Positions 45,891 through 56,515 are shown, counted from the first letter of the stretch. The stretch: DNA of 64,000 nt from Arion vulgaris (GCA_020796225.1 CM036771.1:33120703-33184702), one strand, 5' to 3'. Program-made: numbers and translations. The notes: a model not told the origin generated them from the letters alone.

Positions 45891-45948
45891 CTGTGAGGCT
45901 AAACAGGATTAGAGAAAAGAAAAAAGAATTTTCTTTCCGCAATCTTCT

Positions 45949-46200
45949 GTGAAATATCACATGATGTTGTTGGCATATTTGTTAAACACACAAATCAACA
46001 GATCACTGACTGTGAAAGGTCACATGATGTCGTCGGCATACATGTTAAATACACAAATCAACAGATCACTGACTGTGAAATATCACATGATGTTGTTGGC
46101 ATATTTGTTAAACACACAAATCAACAGATCACTGACTGTGAAAGGTCACATGATGTCGTCGGCATACAGGTTAAACACACAAAACAACAGATCACTGACT
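45949..46200. repeat. 63-bp tandem repeat in alternating A/B order
   Basis: Four units of ATCACTGACTGTGAAA then CACATGATGT then GTTAAACACACAAATC. Units alternate between GTTGTTGGCATATTTG and GTCGTCGGCATACATG variants (A-B-A-B), a 126-bp higher-order unit. The 63-bp period keeps a plus frame open (NTQINRSLTVK repeats); no signal peptide or known domain. Confidence 0.85.
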
Positions 46201-46299
46201 CACGGTCTTATATCAAAGCAATCTGATGTATTATTAAATGTTCGTATAGCAGTCATTTGATCAATATAAAATTATTTTATGATTTGTATATAAATGTCA

Positions 46300-46960
46300 C
46301 GAAAATCCACATTTTTCCATTATTTTCCACAATTCATGAAGGGATTTATTTTTGGTTACTAAACTGACGTCATTGTAGTCCGGGCAGACATAACAGACAT
46401 CGAAGAGTATGCATGCTGATGGTTCCTGTAGCTCGCTGATTAAACCCACTCCTCTCTCTCTGCTTCTCAGGCATCTAGTTTTACTTGTGCAACGGGTTAC
46501 TCTACACATCTTAAATCGCTGGATTGATTGAACATCTATTTTAGTGTCCTCATCCAACAGACAGTCACGCAGAGACCGAAGAACATTCCCCTTTTCCTTC
46601 TTCAACTCCCAAACATCGATCATGCTGATACAAGCCTATCCACTCTCTCATTATGGCAGACACCCACATGCCAGGACAGTAGATCCACGTAAACCACTGG
46701 AGGTTTGAAACTTCTATAGACGACATCCACTCATACCGAAACCGACCCATTCAGATCTTGTGAAGCATCGACGGAGAGTCCGGTCCAACAAAGGACCCAG
46801 TAAATGGAGTATCAGAGAGCCAATATAGGGCAGTGGCATCGACCTCAACCTCCGTTTTCATACTAGAAATACTAGTTGTTCTGTACACTCTACTTCGCTC
46901 TGCAACAACCCTGAGAGCCTGAGAAATGTAATTGTCGCGTGGCTAGATCAGTCGCCGCGA
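46300..46960 (-). pseudogene. RNase H end of RNase-H LINE (family L3), fragment
   Basis: On the minus strand: VVAERSR and ALYWLSDTPFTGS (middle of RNase H), MGRFRYEWMSSIEVSNLQ, TWIYCPG then a decayed H-A-G-V segment, and 46,623-46,297 with KKEKGNVLRSLRDCLLDEDT and CYVCPDYNDVSLVTKN (cysteine-containing C-terminus). The tail of ACCAATAACC repeats is not seen, so the 3' end differs. Frameshifts near 46,560 and 46,660. Confidence 0.75.
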
Positions 46961-47084
46961 AGCTGCTAGGGTTAGGATTTTTCATTTATGTCTACAACAA
47001 CAAAAATCGTTGGCCATACCGTGGATTGAATACGATCTACGGCATGGGAGCCACGCTCTAACCCATTCGGCCAGATGGTCCTCT

Positions 47085-47222
47085 AAATATGATTGAATCC
47101 CCATTGATTGAATCCCCATTGATTGAATCCTCATTGATTGAATCCTCATTGATTGAATCCTCATTGATTGAATCCTCACTGATTGAATCCTCATTGAATG
47201 ACTCAGTATTGATTGAATCCCC
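47085..47222. repeat. 15-bp tandem repeat
   Basis: About nine units of ATTGATTGAATCCTC with CCC and CTC variants and one TGAATGACTCAGT interruption. Confidence 0.85.
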
Positions 47223-47374
47223 ATATATAAGCATTCAGCCTTGTTCCTATTGTCTTCTGTAACACAATTCGACCAGTTTAAAAATATGACACAATTGGTA
47301 TGGTCTATATATTTATATTGGTTAATTGGTACATGTTATTGATATAGGGAAATAATCCAGTAACATTATTTGAT

Positions 47375-47462
47375 ATTGATAAAGACCTTTTGGTCGAAAC
47401 ATTGCTGTGTATTGTTTTTGTATTTTGTAAAACTACAGTACTTTGTTTTTACGTGTTTCGCT
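47375..47462 (+). repeat. Foldback-family repeat C, upstream of the C1q gene
   Basis: GATAAAGACCTTTTGGTCGA, AACATTGCTGTGTATTG, AAAACTACAGTACTTTG and ACGTGTTTCGC match the foldback arms at 38,470-38,605. It ends about 33 bp before the start codon of the signal-peptide exon. Confidence 0.65.
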
Positions 47463-47494
47463 ATTGTTGCATGTTACAGGAACTAAGCTTCATC

Positions 47495-47552
47495 ATGTTG
47501 CGTGCAATCTCTGTGGGAATAATCTTGACAGTGATAGTCGGTGCGGAGTGCA
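47495..47552 (+). CDS. Secreted C1q-domain protein, coding exon 1 (signal peptide)
   Basis: ATG opens a 19-residue hydrophobic leader MLRAISVGIILTVIVGAEC, a textbook signal peptide with a V-G-A/E-C cleavage region. The exon ends in phase 1 at A then GTAAGT, a strong 5' splice site. ATGTTACAG just upstream (ending 47,479) could be a 3' splice site, so a 5' UTR exon may lie further left. When joined to 54,471 the reading frame is kept exactly, which supports the model. The mature product would be extracellular. C1q-domain proteins bind ligands such as carbohydrate or bacterial surfaces in invertebrate immunity; that role is inferred from the family. No core promoter is recognised. Confidence 0.6.
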
Positions 47553-47847
47553 GTAAGTAATGTTTAATTATTCAGAGGTATCAGGTAACAGTAAGCTATG
47601 TTAAAGTGAAGTGAAATAGTCTCACTATTTTTGTGAGTGATTGAGTGATTGATAGGAACATCAGCATTGCACTTCGTTGAGTAACCATGTGTGCTCCGAT
47701 CTATTTCTTACACAGGAACATCTCAGTGACAGTGCACGAACTCTGTAGCAAAGCGAGGGTCTCCAGTGTTATTTTGAAGATGGTGAAGATTTTTTAGAGG
47801 AATTTTATTTTTACTCTTTTCAAATAATTTATGTCGTAGCAGCGACT

Positions 47848-50365
47848 TTCCAATTGTAATGGGAGATCTAAATGCGAAAGTCGGACAAGACAACACGCAT
47901 AGTTATAGAGCTATGGGAAAATATGGATGTGGTATGATGAACGAAAATGGGGAACGTTTAGTAAACTTCTGCAGCATGAACAATCTCGTTATAGGAGGAA
48001 CCCTATTTCAACATTTAGATATTCACAAATTGACATGGTATTCCCCTAATGGCAGAGATAAAACCAAATAGACCATATAATGATCAATGGACCCTGGAGA
48101 CGCTCGCTGCTAGATGTTGTAGTCAAGAGAGGTGCAGATGTTGGTAGCGACCACCACCTAGTCACAGCTTATGTCAAACTTAAACTAAGAAAAACAGGAC
48201 AACAGAAAAACTTCCAAAAGAGGTTCGATGTGGATAGACTAAAGACACGGAAGTAAGGGATAAGTTTATAATGCAGATAAAGAACAGATTCCAAGCCCTA
48301 GAAAGTAATGAAACTACGGATGAAACTGACAACATAGATAGAACATGGGACAACATAGCATCTATATATAGCAAGAGCAGTGAAACATGTCTAGGGTACC
48401 GCACAAAGAAAAGAAAAGAATGGATAACACCAACAACATGGAAAATAATAGACAGCCGAAGAATATTAAAAAGAAATTGTTAGAAGCAAAGTCCGAAAGA
48501 CTGAAAGCAAGATACCAAGAACAGTACAAAAGCGCAAGTAAAGAAATCAAACGGCTGTGGAGCTGACAAAAGAATGTATGTTGAAGACCTGGCAGTGCAG
48601 GCAGAAGAAGCAGCAAAAAGTGTGATCAGGGAACAGTGTACAAAATTACAAAGCTAATAAGCGGGAAACATTACAGGAGATCAAATACTCATAAAGGATA
48701 AGAATGGAATACTATTGACAACAGGAAAAGGAACAAGAAATACGATGGACAGAGCATTTTAAATAATTTCTAAATAGACCACCGCCAACGGTAGTAGCAG
48801 ACATACCAGAACCAACAGAGGAATTAGAAATTGGCATTGAAACACCAAGCCGGGATGAGATCATTACAGCAATTAGATCTCTTAAGAATAACAAGGCAAC
48901 AGGGAATGATAACTTAAACGCAGAACTATTCAAAATAGACCCAGAACTTGCAGCTAATATATTGCAACCCTTGTTTACTACTATATGGAATACCCAAATA
49001 ATACCTGATGCATGGAACAGAGGAGTCATCATCAAGATCCCCAAAAAGGGCTCCCTTGCTGATTGTAATAATTGGCGTGGAATAACACTGCTTTCTGTCC
49101 CAAGTAAATCTTAAGCAAAATCATCGTACAACGTATTACTGATGCTGTGGATAAGAAACTGAGAAAGGAACAAGCAGGATTTCGCAGAGGACGGAGCTGT
49201 ATAGGCCAAATATTTGCTCTAGAAATATCATAGAGCAGTGCACAAAATGGCAGAGCAAACTCTATATCAACTTTGTAGATTTTGAAAAAGCTTTTGATAG
49301 CATACACCGCGAAAGTCTATGACGTATCTTAAGATGGCATGGAATCCCTGTGTTTTATAAATATTATAAAAGCTGCTACAGCAAATTTGCATGCAGTGTT
49401 GAAACTTCAGAACTAAAGTTTGAAGTAAAAACAGGCGTGCGACAAGGATGTGTTATGTCAGCCCTATTATTCAACACTGTCATAGATTGGGTGATGCGTA
49501 AAACAACGGAAGATAAGGCAAGAGGTATTAGATGGACGCTCACATCCACTCTGGAAGACCTAGATTTTGCAGATGACATCGCACTCCTATCTCATACACA
49601 TAGAGATATCCAGGAAAAGACTTGCCGCCTTAACCAATATAGTGAGATGGTTGGGCTGAAAATAAATCAGAAGAAAACTGAAGTAATGACTCTGAACATA
49701 GCAAACCCAGCACCAGTCAAACTAGAAGGTAAAACCCTCCGAGATACAAACGCTTTCACATACCTTGGAAGTGTTATTAGCAATGAAGGAGGCGCTGGAT
49801 CTGACATTAAAAACAGACTGAGTAAGGCACGAAGTGCATTCATGACCCTTCAGACCGCCTGAAAATCTGCCCAATACAGCATCAGAACCAAGACTAGTAT
49901 CTATAACAGCTGTGTGCTGTCAACATTGATGTACGGATCGGAATGCTGGAGAATGACAGAACAGGATATGTCCAGACTCTCCGCCTTTCATACAACTTGT
50001 CTGCGAAAAATCTTACGCGTGTACTGGCGGACTACTATCTCGAATCAAGAATTGCTTGCACGATGCCAACAAGAGAATATGGGCACTATCATCCGAAGAC
50101 GACGCTGGAGATGGATTGGACATTGTGATGCGCATGGAGACTGGCTCCGACACGAAAACTGCACTGAGATGGACTCCAGAGGCTAGGCGAAAGCGTGGAA
50201 GACCCACGACGACCTGGAGGAGAACGATAGAGCAAGAGCTGAAGGAAATGAATCATAGCTGGAACACAATACAGAGGAAGGCCATGAACAGGGAAGAATG
50301 GTGTACGTTTGTTGTTGCGCCTAACGCCAAGGGCGTAACAGGTAAAGAGAGAGAGAGCGGCTTTC
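47848..50365 (+). mobile_element. LINE (family L2), endonuclease C-terminus through 3' end
   Basis: A 5'-truncated copy starting inside the APE-type endonuclease and ending in a GTAAAGAGAGAGAG tail at about 50,340-50,355. It lies in the large intron after C1q exon 1, in sense orientation. A piece of the same 3' end is inserted at 60,901-61,091. Confidence 0.85.
47859..48255 (+). pseudogene. APE-type endonuclease C-terminal half of LINE L2
   Basis: MGDLNAKVGQDNTHSYRAMG matches the G-D-x-N-A-x-V-G motif of exonuclease-endonuclease-phosphatase fold LINE nucleases; NNLVIGGTLFQHLDIHKLTW then YSPNG matches the H-K-x-T-W-x-S-P-x-G motif; SDHHLVTA appears in another frame near 48,150-48,175 (the S-D-H catalytic block). 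A stop after NGRDKTK and a frameshift separate these. The enzyme nicks target DNA to prime reverse transcription. Confidence 0.85.
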
Positions 50366-50390
50366 CAGCCTACTCTTCTCGGCTTTAAAA
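48256..50390 (+). pseudogene. Reverse transcriptase of LINE L2, disrupted
   Basis: Linker frames (DNIDRTWDNIASIYSKSSET) lead to RT blocks: ATGNDNLNAELFKIDPELAA near 48,897, RGVIIKIPKKGSLADCNNWR then GITLL near 49,020-49,085, KLRKEQAGFRRGRSCIGQIF near 49,155, FVDFEKAFDSIHRESL (motif A) near 49,270, VKTGVRQGCVMSALLFNTVI (motif B), LEDLDFADDIALLSHTHRDI (motif C, catalytic F-A-D-D at 49,560-49,580), TYLGSVISNEGGAGSDIKNR, LSTLMYGSECWRMTEQDMSR and a C-terminal RRRRWRWIGH with KRGRPTTTWRRTIEQELKEM. Frameshifts or stops near 48,485, 48,560, 49,110, 49,215, 49,318 and 49,860 inactivate it. Complete order makes this the best LINE reference in the window. Confidence 0.9.
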
Positions 50391-50401
50391 TGTTTATGCT
50401 T

Positions 50402-50540
50402 GTTTTACGTGCTCAAATTGAACACATGACCTGCGTTTTATAGTTTGTCTCCGATAGGGCTAGAAACTCGATATCACCTACACTTCGATCAGGAATCTCG
50501 GGGGAAAAATCCAAATTGCTCTATGATGAGCACCTAATCG
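50402..50540 (+). repeat. Dispersed repeat E, copy 2
   Basis: GTTTTACGTGCTCAAATTGA, GTTTGTCTCCGATAGGGC and CTAGAAACTCGATATCACC match 40,968-41,145. Confidence 0.5.
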
Positions 50541-50547
50541 AGTCCTC

Positions 50548-50942
50548 ACTGAGCCCGGCCTGAGTCCAGCCTCACTGAGTCCAGCCTCACTGAGGAGTTT
50601 CAGGGCTGTGAATACTATTCGCTGACCAGATTGAAAGAGATGGGTGTCAATATTGGTGCAGCCGAAAAGAACGACATACTAGATATGCAAGGAGATTGAT
50701 TAATCAACATCGAACTGGCGTATTGGGCCGCTGGATGCTGCTGGATTTGCTGAGGCGGAGATCGGAGCACCATGAACTTGTCCGGAGTACTATGATGATA
50801 GTCCTCTATAACTGATAACTGAGTCCAACCTCACTGAGTTCAGCCTCACTGAGTTCAGCCTCACTGAGTCCAACCTCACTGAGTCCAACCTCACCGAGTT
50901 CAGCCTCACTGAGTCTAGCCTCATTGTCCAGCCTCACTGAAT
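50548..50942. repeat. 15-bp tandem repeats flanking dispersed repeat D
   Basis: GAGTCCAGCCTCACT-type units at 50,548-50,595 and again at 50,820-50,942 (about 8 units, GAGTTCAGCCTCACT). Between them, 50,598-50,680 is the plus-strand copy of the repeat at 12,112-12,195 (GTCAATATTGGTGCAGCC). The rest of 50,681-50,819 is unassigned. Confidence 0.75.
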
Positions 50943-51104
50943 CCTTTTTTAATGTCAGAGCTATCTCATCCATTGTGTTACATAACATATCAAAAATATT
51001 TGAAAGCTGTTGTATTTGCAAACATGTATTCGTCTAGTTGTAATGGTGCTGAGTTGGTAATGCTTAGAATCATTAGTTATGTTCTCTTCTGATTCTTTTT
51101 CTTC

Positions 51105-51355
51105 TTCGAACGCTCCATATCAACCACTTGTTAACCACTCTATGTGATTTGTATGTGATCTGAGCCTAAGAACGATTGTACGTTGTGCCAGTTATGCGAC
51201 GAAAGGTAGACCAGCTCATCCGATTTCTGCTATACATTTTATTTACACGGGTAGCTTCCTAGGTCCATATCAATCGCCTCTTACGACATGCCTTGTTTGT
51301 CACATTGGAACTATTCTGTGATTCCCTTGCAGACCCCGACACCACATGGGCGTTC
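51105..51355 (-). repeat. Dispersed repeat A, copy 8, near full length
   Basis: The best complete copy, reversed: begins CGCCCATGTGGTGTCGGGG, then GCATGTCGTAAGAGGCGATT, CAGAAATCGGATGAGC, GCATAACTGGCACAACGTAC, TCTTAGGCTCAGATCACATA, AACAAGTGGTTGATATGGAG, and ends CGTTCGAAGAAGAAAAAGA. It defines the roughly 250-bp unit. Confidence 0.8.
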
Positions 51356-51639
51356 TTCTGATTGATTTTCTACTGACAATCTGGATTTATTGATTTATAC
51401 GGCAAGCTTTTCCTGGATATCTTTATGCGTGTGAGATAGAAGTGCGATGTCATTAGAAAGATCGTGTTCTACCAGGATTGCATTGAGAGTCAATCTGATA
51501 ACTTTTGACTCATGTTCTGTTTTGTTTTACACATCACCCAAATCTATAACAATATTGAATAGTAGGGCTGAATAATAAGAATCTCATGGACAGTTAAAAT
51601 GACTAATGTGAGGTGTGAATAAGATCAAGACACAGAGAA

Positions 51640-51895
51640 AGTTTATCATCAATATCAGAAAGAAGTAGTCATTATTTGTCGGATATGTGATGAGAAATTG
51701 AGGTTTAAACACATTGTAACAAGTGATAAAATCGAGGGGAGACGAGACAGAGGAAGACAGAGAGAGAACATTGTGTATAGCCTAACTTCATGGCACGGAA
51801 GAGCATCAACATCTGAGATGATAAAAAAACACCAGAGACGGAGATCCATGATCATCTACACCAGCCGGTGCGGCACCTGATGATGATGATGAGGT
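51640..51895 (+). mobile_element. LINE 3' end (family L8)
   Basis: The frame includes RDRGRQRENIVYSLTSWHGR, then ASTSEMIKKHQRRRSMIIYT, corresponding to the minus-strand L8 copies at 31,790 and 33,567. It ends in a (GATGAT)n tail at about 51,880-51,892. 5'-truncated. Confidence 0.65.
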
Positions 51896-51984
51896 CTAAC
51901 ATTACATATCCTTGTCACACGTTTGTTTTGACTTCAAACTTTAGCTCAGAAGTTTTAAAACTGCATGCGAATTTGCTGTAGTAG

Positions 51985-52570
51985 CTTTTCATGATATATA
52001 TAAAACACAATGGAATTCAGTTAACAGCCCTGTTGTCACATAAAGAGATACCGCTAACAACTAAAGCAAATCTCATAGAAACGATTTTCTGGTCAACACT
52101 ATGTTACCAGTGTCAAACATGGCCAATAACATCAGCTAATGATCGGAAAATTATAACGACAGAGATGAGGTGTCTTAGAAGAGCTGCAAGGTATGCCAAT
52201 AAGAGACACAATTAGAAATGAAGAAATCAGAAGAAGACTGGATATGAAACCAGTCATGCAATTCATAAAAGAACAACAGATTAAATGGTTTGGACACCTG
52301 ACAAGAATGCCTGGTATCGTCTACCACAGAGAGCCACACAGAAAAAGTATAATGAGTACAAAGCAAGAGGAAGACCATGCAAAAGATGGAGCGACGGCAT
52401 CAAGAACAGCCTTACGAACATGAATATCAGCTTACAAAGTGCCTTAAAACAAGCACAAACAAGATCACTACGTTTCACACCCAACACTTCTATAAAGAAG
52501 TCAATGGTGGAAGAGAAGAAGAAGAATGGAATTCCATACCATCTTAGAATACATCAAAGACCTTCGTAGT
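51985..52570 (+). mobile_element. LINE 3' fragment (family L4)
   Basis: Frame ETIFWSTLCYQCQTWPITSA then NDRKIITTEMRCLRRAARY, a one-base frame change, then RNEEIRRRLDMKPVMQFIKE, QQIKWFGHLTRMPGIVYHRE and a basic end. The Y-x-C-x-T-W and W-F-G-H motifs match 45,540-45,720. 5'-truncated and frameshifted. Confidence 0.75.
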
Positions 52571-52699
52571 GTTTGCTATAAAATGCCTTATTCGAAGTCA
52601 ATAAAGTTGATAAAGTTTGCTTTGTCATTCTGTGCATTTTTCTATGATATTTCTCAGTAAATATTTGTCCATTCATCTCCGTCACTTTAACAAATCTGC

Positions 52700-53235
52700 G
52701 TATTCCTTTTGAGGGTAAGTGGTTCAAATCCTGTTTATGTCTAATTGTTTTTTCTGGAGCTCTTAATACCTGTACACTGTTTTTTTTTTTAATGATCATA
52801 TTCTTTGCTTCCGTTGCTTCCTCTGGGGTTCTTGCAAATAAACTTCTTGTTCTCATTTTATAATATATTTGAAACTACTTTGAATGATGTATGCATGTTT
52901 GTTATATTTGTATACATGTGTTTATGTATAATATTGTCTCATCTCAAATATATACAAGCACAATAAGCTTATAGCATGTGTTTGTGAAAAACATTGTTCG
53001 ATCGAACCTACCTGATTATTCTGTGTCTAGTTATAACGAAGCGTTTGAAAAAGACACTCCTCAGTCAGCCATTTGTATAGAATGGCTTGCGGTTGTTTCG
53101 TAAGGACGCTCTTATTGCTAGACTAGGCGATAGGTATCGTAAGAAATAAGGGTAAGTGGTTCGAATTCTGTGTTTGTCCAATTGTTTTTTTTCGGAAGCT
53201 CTTATTACCTGTACACTGTTTATTTGTTGATCTTG
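52700..53235 (+). repeat. tRNA-SINE IV, two copies
   Basis: Copy at 53,080-53,235: GGACGCTCTTATTGCTAGAC and TAGGCGATAG resemble an A-box region, GGTAAGTGGTTCGAATTCTG contains a B box, then GTTTGTCCAATTG and GAAGCTCTTATTACCTGTAC. The shorter copy at 52,700-52,790 has GGTTCAAATCCTG and the same body. 52,791-53,079 is otherwise unassigned. Confidence 0.6.
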
Positions 53236-53420
53236 TTCCTTTTGTAGTTTTATCTACTGCTTCAATAATTCCTTGCGCAATGATATTGCTTACGGATTTG
53301 CATGGGGAGGAAAGGATGGTTATTCCACGGCAGTTGTTACAATCACCGCGGGTGCCTTTTTTCGGTATCTAGGTAATGCCTACTCTGTTCCATGTATGCG
53401 GTATTATGTGCTGGTGAATG
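53222..53420 (-). mobile_element. LINE RT N-terminal fragment
   Basis: The minus strand encodes PHTWNRVGIT then IPKKGTRGDCNNCRGITILS and SNIIAQGIIEAVDK, the W-x-x-x-x-I-x-x-I-P-K-K-G-x-x-x-D-C-x-N-x-R-G-I-T block at the start of LINE RT domains (compare 49,020-49,110). A rare internal fragment; it does not reach the 3' end. Confidence 0.7.
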
Positions 53421-53474
53421 TGTTAAATAGGATATGAAATTTGTGACATATCCTGTACAGGACTTAGTCATCAA

Positions 53475-53670
53475 CAACAGTAAACGAGTCGTCGATTTTC
53501 TAGGCACCACTTATACGTCCAGTGGTTTGCCAGTGCTTTCTGAAGGGTGAGGACTATTTTTTTCGTTCGTAAAAATCTAAAGGAGCAATTGTTCCAAACT
53601 TGGCTCCTGGGTTTGAACCAGGTACGTTTGAGTTGCTCAATACCGCTTAATCTAAGACGCTCACGTGTTA
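53475..53670 (-). repeat. tRNA-SINE I, minus copy
   Basis: On the minus strand GAGCGTCTTAGATTAAGCGG is the A-box region, CTGGTTCAAACCCAGG the B box, and TCAGAAAGCACTGGCAAACC and GGTGCCTAGAAAATCGACG the body. Complete head and body. Confidence 0.75.
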
Positions 53671-53699
53671 ATTATAGTAATAATAATAATAATAATTCC

Positions 53700-54240
53700 C
53701 CTTGTATCACTATACGTAACATAAGGCCTGCAAACAATTTCTCCATACCGCTCTATCCTGGACAACTTGTTCATTCTGCTCCATGGAACTGATACCGAAA
53801 ATTCTTGCCTCTTTCAGCAAAGTTCGTTTCAGGGGCTCCTTCGGTCGTCCTCTCTTTCGTGAACCCCCTGCAACCCACTTCAATGTCTGCTTTGATTTTC
53901 GTTGATCATTTCTTCTCAAGGTGTGTCCAACTTATCTCCATCATCTCTTTGTTATAACAGTTGTCACTAGTGGTTGACCAGACATTTCTCTGATTTCATC
54001 ACTTCTCCTGAATTCATCAAATTTCATATTCATTATTTTTCGCAGACATCTATTTTCAAATGCATTCAACTTGCTTTCTATATCTTTAGTCATTTTCCAA
54101 CTCTCGCTGGCATATGTTAGAATTAATACGAAATGTGAATTGAAAATTCGTAATTTAGTTTTAATACTATATAACTTGCAGTTCCATATTTTTTTAGACT
54201 TTTAAAAACTGATGTTGCTTTGCCAATTCGTATCATAATT
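53700..54240 (-). mobile_element. LINE 3' fragment (family L6)
   Basis: The minus frame LKWVAGGSRKRGRPKEPLKR, then EARIFGISSMEQNEQVVQDR and AVWRNCLQALCYV, a standard LINE C-terminus with G-R-P-K and a final W-R. The 5' part (54,060-54,130) encodes the helix whose DNA seeded the minisatellite at 35,850. Upstream (53,680-53,695) is an (AAT)n run acting as the tail. Confidence 0.75.
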
Positions 54241-54279
54241 TCTTTTTAACATTTCCTGTGTTAAGTATCATCATCAGGT

Positions 54280-54410
54280 GCGTGTCCTTTATATGACGTT
54301 GCTCTCTTTGCAGCGCATCTGAAATTCACTCTGTCTCTAGTCAGTTCATCCACTTCGCCGATGGTTATTTTCATGGTTTCTTTAATATCTTGTAGCCATC
54401 TTCTAAGTTA
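54280..54410 (-). mobile_element. LINE 3' fragment (family L7), short
   Basis: GGTGCGTGTCCTTTATATGA, CTCTTTGCAGCGCATCTGAA and TCTTTAATATCTTGTAGCCA match 58,040-58,170. It ends about 60 bp before C1q exon 2. Confidence 0.65.
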
Positions 54411-54470
54411 AGTATATACTAACTTAATCGTTTTCTTAATTATCATTGTTCCTTCCATCTGTTTTACCAG

Positions 54471-54607
54471 CTGGGAGCGTTGGTTTTACTGCTGCAATTA
54501 GCACAGAACGGACCATAGCCATCAATACCAGAGTTAAGTATGATCTGGTGTATACAAACGATGGTAATGGCTACAATGCTACCACCGGTGTGTTTACAGC
54601 ACCAAAG
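54471..54607 (+). CDS. Secreted C1q-domain protein, exon 2 (C1q domain N-terminal half)
   Basis: A pyrimidine tract and CAG acceptor (GTTTTACCAG) precede the exon; it ends AAG then GTAAAG. With one base from exon 1 it reads TGSVGFTAAISTERTIAINT, then RVKYDLVYTNDGNGYNATTG and VFTAPK. V-G-F-T-A, V-x-Y-D-x-V-x-x-N-x-G-x-x-Y-x-x-x-T-G-x-F-T-A-P is the diagnostic N-terminal half of C1q domains. It ends in phase 0, as needed to join the GGLHNF exon type (62,499). No collagen-like or coiled-coil stretch lies between the signal peptide and C1q, so this would be a short secreted C1q-domain protein of the kind abundant in molluscs and other invertebrates. The C-terminal half is not found intact in the window, so the locus may be a pseudogene or continue beyond 64,000. 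Confidence 0.8.
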
Positions 54608-55371
54608 GTAAAGTATTGGTAATTGTTGAAGTAACACAATTGGTTTTGTACATCTGGCTTTTGCAATATAACCATTCTAAATAGAAAAAAAATGATTTCC
54701 AACTTAGAACAGCAATATCTCTGTTTATATACAGTTTAGAAACATGTGCAGTTTCACGCTATAAGTGTGGTGTATATGTACATCATATACTTATGTGGTA
54801 TTCTTTGCACTTCTTATGTTAGTGAAATCTCTCCGATACAGAAGGGGGAAAGTTTACTTTAATTTTTTTTTACTGGGAATTTATTACTTTTTAAAATAAA
54901 TAATTACAATTTATAAACTGATCTATCTTTATCATCAAAAGCAATATCTTTTGTAACATGTGGGCGAATTTTAGGACAATATATTTGTTAGGTTTTTTTC
55001 TGTTAATTTTTTTTTAAAAAATAAAACGTGTTTAGCTGGGTATCCAGCATTTAAATGTTTCTTTTGGGCATAAAAGATCATTGAAGAGTGTTTATCACAC
55101 GAAGTAGAAGGAACACCACACTCAGTCAGAAAAGCTGCAGAGTACAAAAGGCTCTTTGGCGTAGATCCAAACCAAAATATACGGCAAACGGATCATTAAA
55201 TAGAACTTCTACGATAGAAGGGGAAGTGTTGGGGACTGACTGTCAGCGAGACAGACTAAAAACACTTACCGTAGGAGAAATCTGAAGCTCTTACCTACAC
55301 CTGTATGGTACCATACACAAGTAGGGCATAATTTCAACAGGGACTCAACGTTTTTCGTTCTTATCATAGAT
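54608..55371 (+). other. C1q gene intron sequence, unassigned
   Basis: AT-rich with T10 and T12 runs. The 65-codon frame at 55,088-55,285 has no motif I recognise. Confidence 0.4.
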
Positions 55372-56140
55372 CAATATATCACAATAAGAATGATCAATAT
55401 ATCACAATAAGAATGATCAATATATCACAATAAGAATGATCAATATATCACAATAAGAATGATCAATATATCACAATAAGAATGATCAATATATCACAAT
55501 AAGAATGATCAATATATCACAATAGGAATGATCAATATATCACAATAAAAATGATCAATATATCACAATAGGAATGATCAATATATCACAATAAGAATGA
55601 TCAATATATCACAATAAGAATGATCAATATATCACAATAAGAATGATCAATATATCACAATAAGAATGATCAATATATCACAATAAGAATGATCAATATA
55701 TCACAATTTGGTTATTGGTTATTGGTTACTAAACTGACGTCATTGCACTCCGGACAGACCCATAGGTGCTCAGTCTCCCCAACATATATCGAAGAGTATG
55801 CATACTGATGGTTCCTGTGGCTCGCTGATTAAACACACTCTCACTCTGCCTCTCAGGCATCCAGTTCGACTTGAACAACGGGTAACTCCAAACTGCTTAA
55901 ATCGCTTGATCGATTCAACATCGATTTTAGTGTCCTCATCCAACAGACAGTCACGAAGAGACCGAAGAATATCCCCTTATCCATCTGCAACTTCCAACAT
56001 CGATGCTGTTGATGCAAGCCTGTCCGCTCTTCATTACCGTAAACACCCGCATGCCCAGGACAGTATATCCACGTAAGCCGCTGGAGGTTAATATATCACA
56101 ATCAGAATAATCAATATATCACAATAAGAATGATCAAAAT
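55372..56140. repeat. 23-bp minisatellite (right arm), split by LINE insertion
   Basis: GATCAATATATCACAATAAG plus AAT units at 55,372-55,706 and again at 56,087-56,140, mirroring 11,636-12,056. The interruption is an L3 LINE fragment. Confidence 0.9.
55707..56087 (-). mobile_element. RNase-H LINE (family L3) 3' fragment nested in minisatellite
   Basis: On the minus strand: LQRLTWIYCPGHAGVYGN, then LFVTVCWMRTLKSM (shifted frame of the L-L-D-E-D-T-K region), then WVCPECNDVSLVTNNQ and the ACCAATAACC tail at its 3' end next to the minisatellite. Absent from the left-arm array, so it is younger than the duplication. Confidence 0.8.
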
Positions 56141-56309
56141 GATCGCAACAAAGAACGAACGCGATGAAGAAGAAGAATGTTTCTTTCATCGGTGCCTTTA
56201 GCTACATAAAATAAGAAAAGAAAAAGATTTGATTTAATTTCATCTATTTCCATGGCAGAAAAACATGAAGACTATCAAACGACTTACCGTACATTCAACT
56301 AAAATGTAT

Positions 56310-56515
56310 TCGGGAGAAGGATTGACTTCATTGCACCTGGTTTTATCCCATATGGCTCTGTTCCTCTCTGCAGAAATGGTACGCCTACTGTCGAAAATAT
56401 TGTGCTAAGCAAATCAATAGTTAACAGCGCGGCGCTGTCTGGACTTGAACCAACGATCTTCGGAACGCAATGCAACGGCTTAACTACTAAACTAAAGAGG
56501 CCACCCAGACATTGT
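56310..56515 (-). repeat. tRNA-SINE II, right-arm copy
   Basis: Reversed: TTTAGTTTAGTAGTTAAGCC (A-box region), GATCGTTGGTTCAAGTCCAG (B box), then the body GCTTAGCACAATATTTTCGA and CCAGGTGCAATGAAGTCAAT. Present in both arms, so it predates the duplication. Confidence 0.75.

Larger units (their letters stand above)
44445..45925 (+). mobile_element. LINE (family L4), RT region, with nested SINE
   Basis: Begins with a repeat-A-like leader (GTAAAGAATATAACCACTG, CATGTCGTAAGAGGTGACAA), then RT-coding sequence to about 45,900 with an AGAAAAGAAAAAAG tail. The SINE at 44,783-44,974 interrupts it. Related 3' fragments lie at 3,490 and 51,985. Confidence 0.75.

Noticed and set aside
46982..47224. 80-codon minus frame of repeating MRIQS units
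   Set aside because: Produced by the 15-bp tandem repeat, whose length is a multiple of three.
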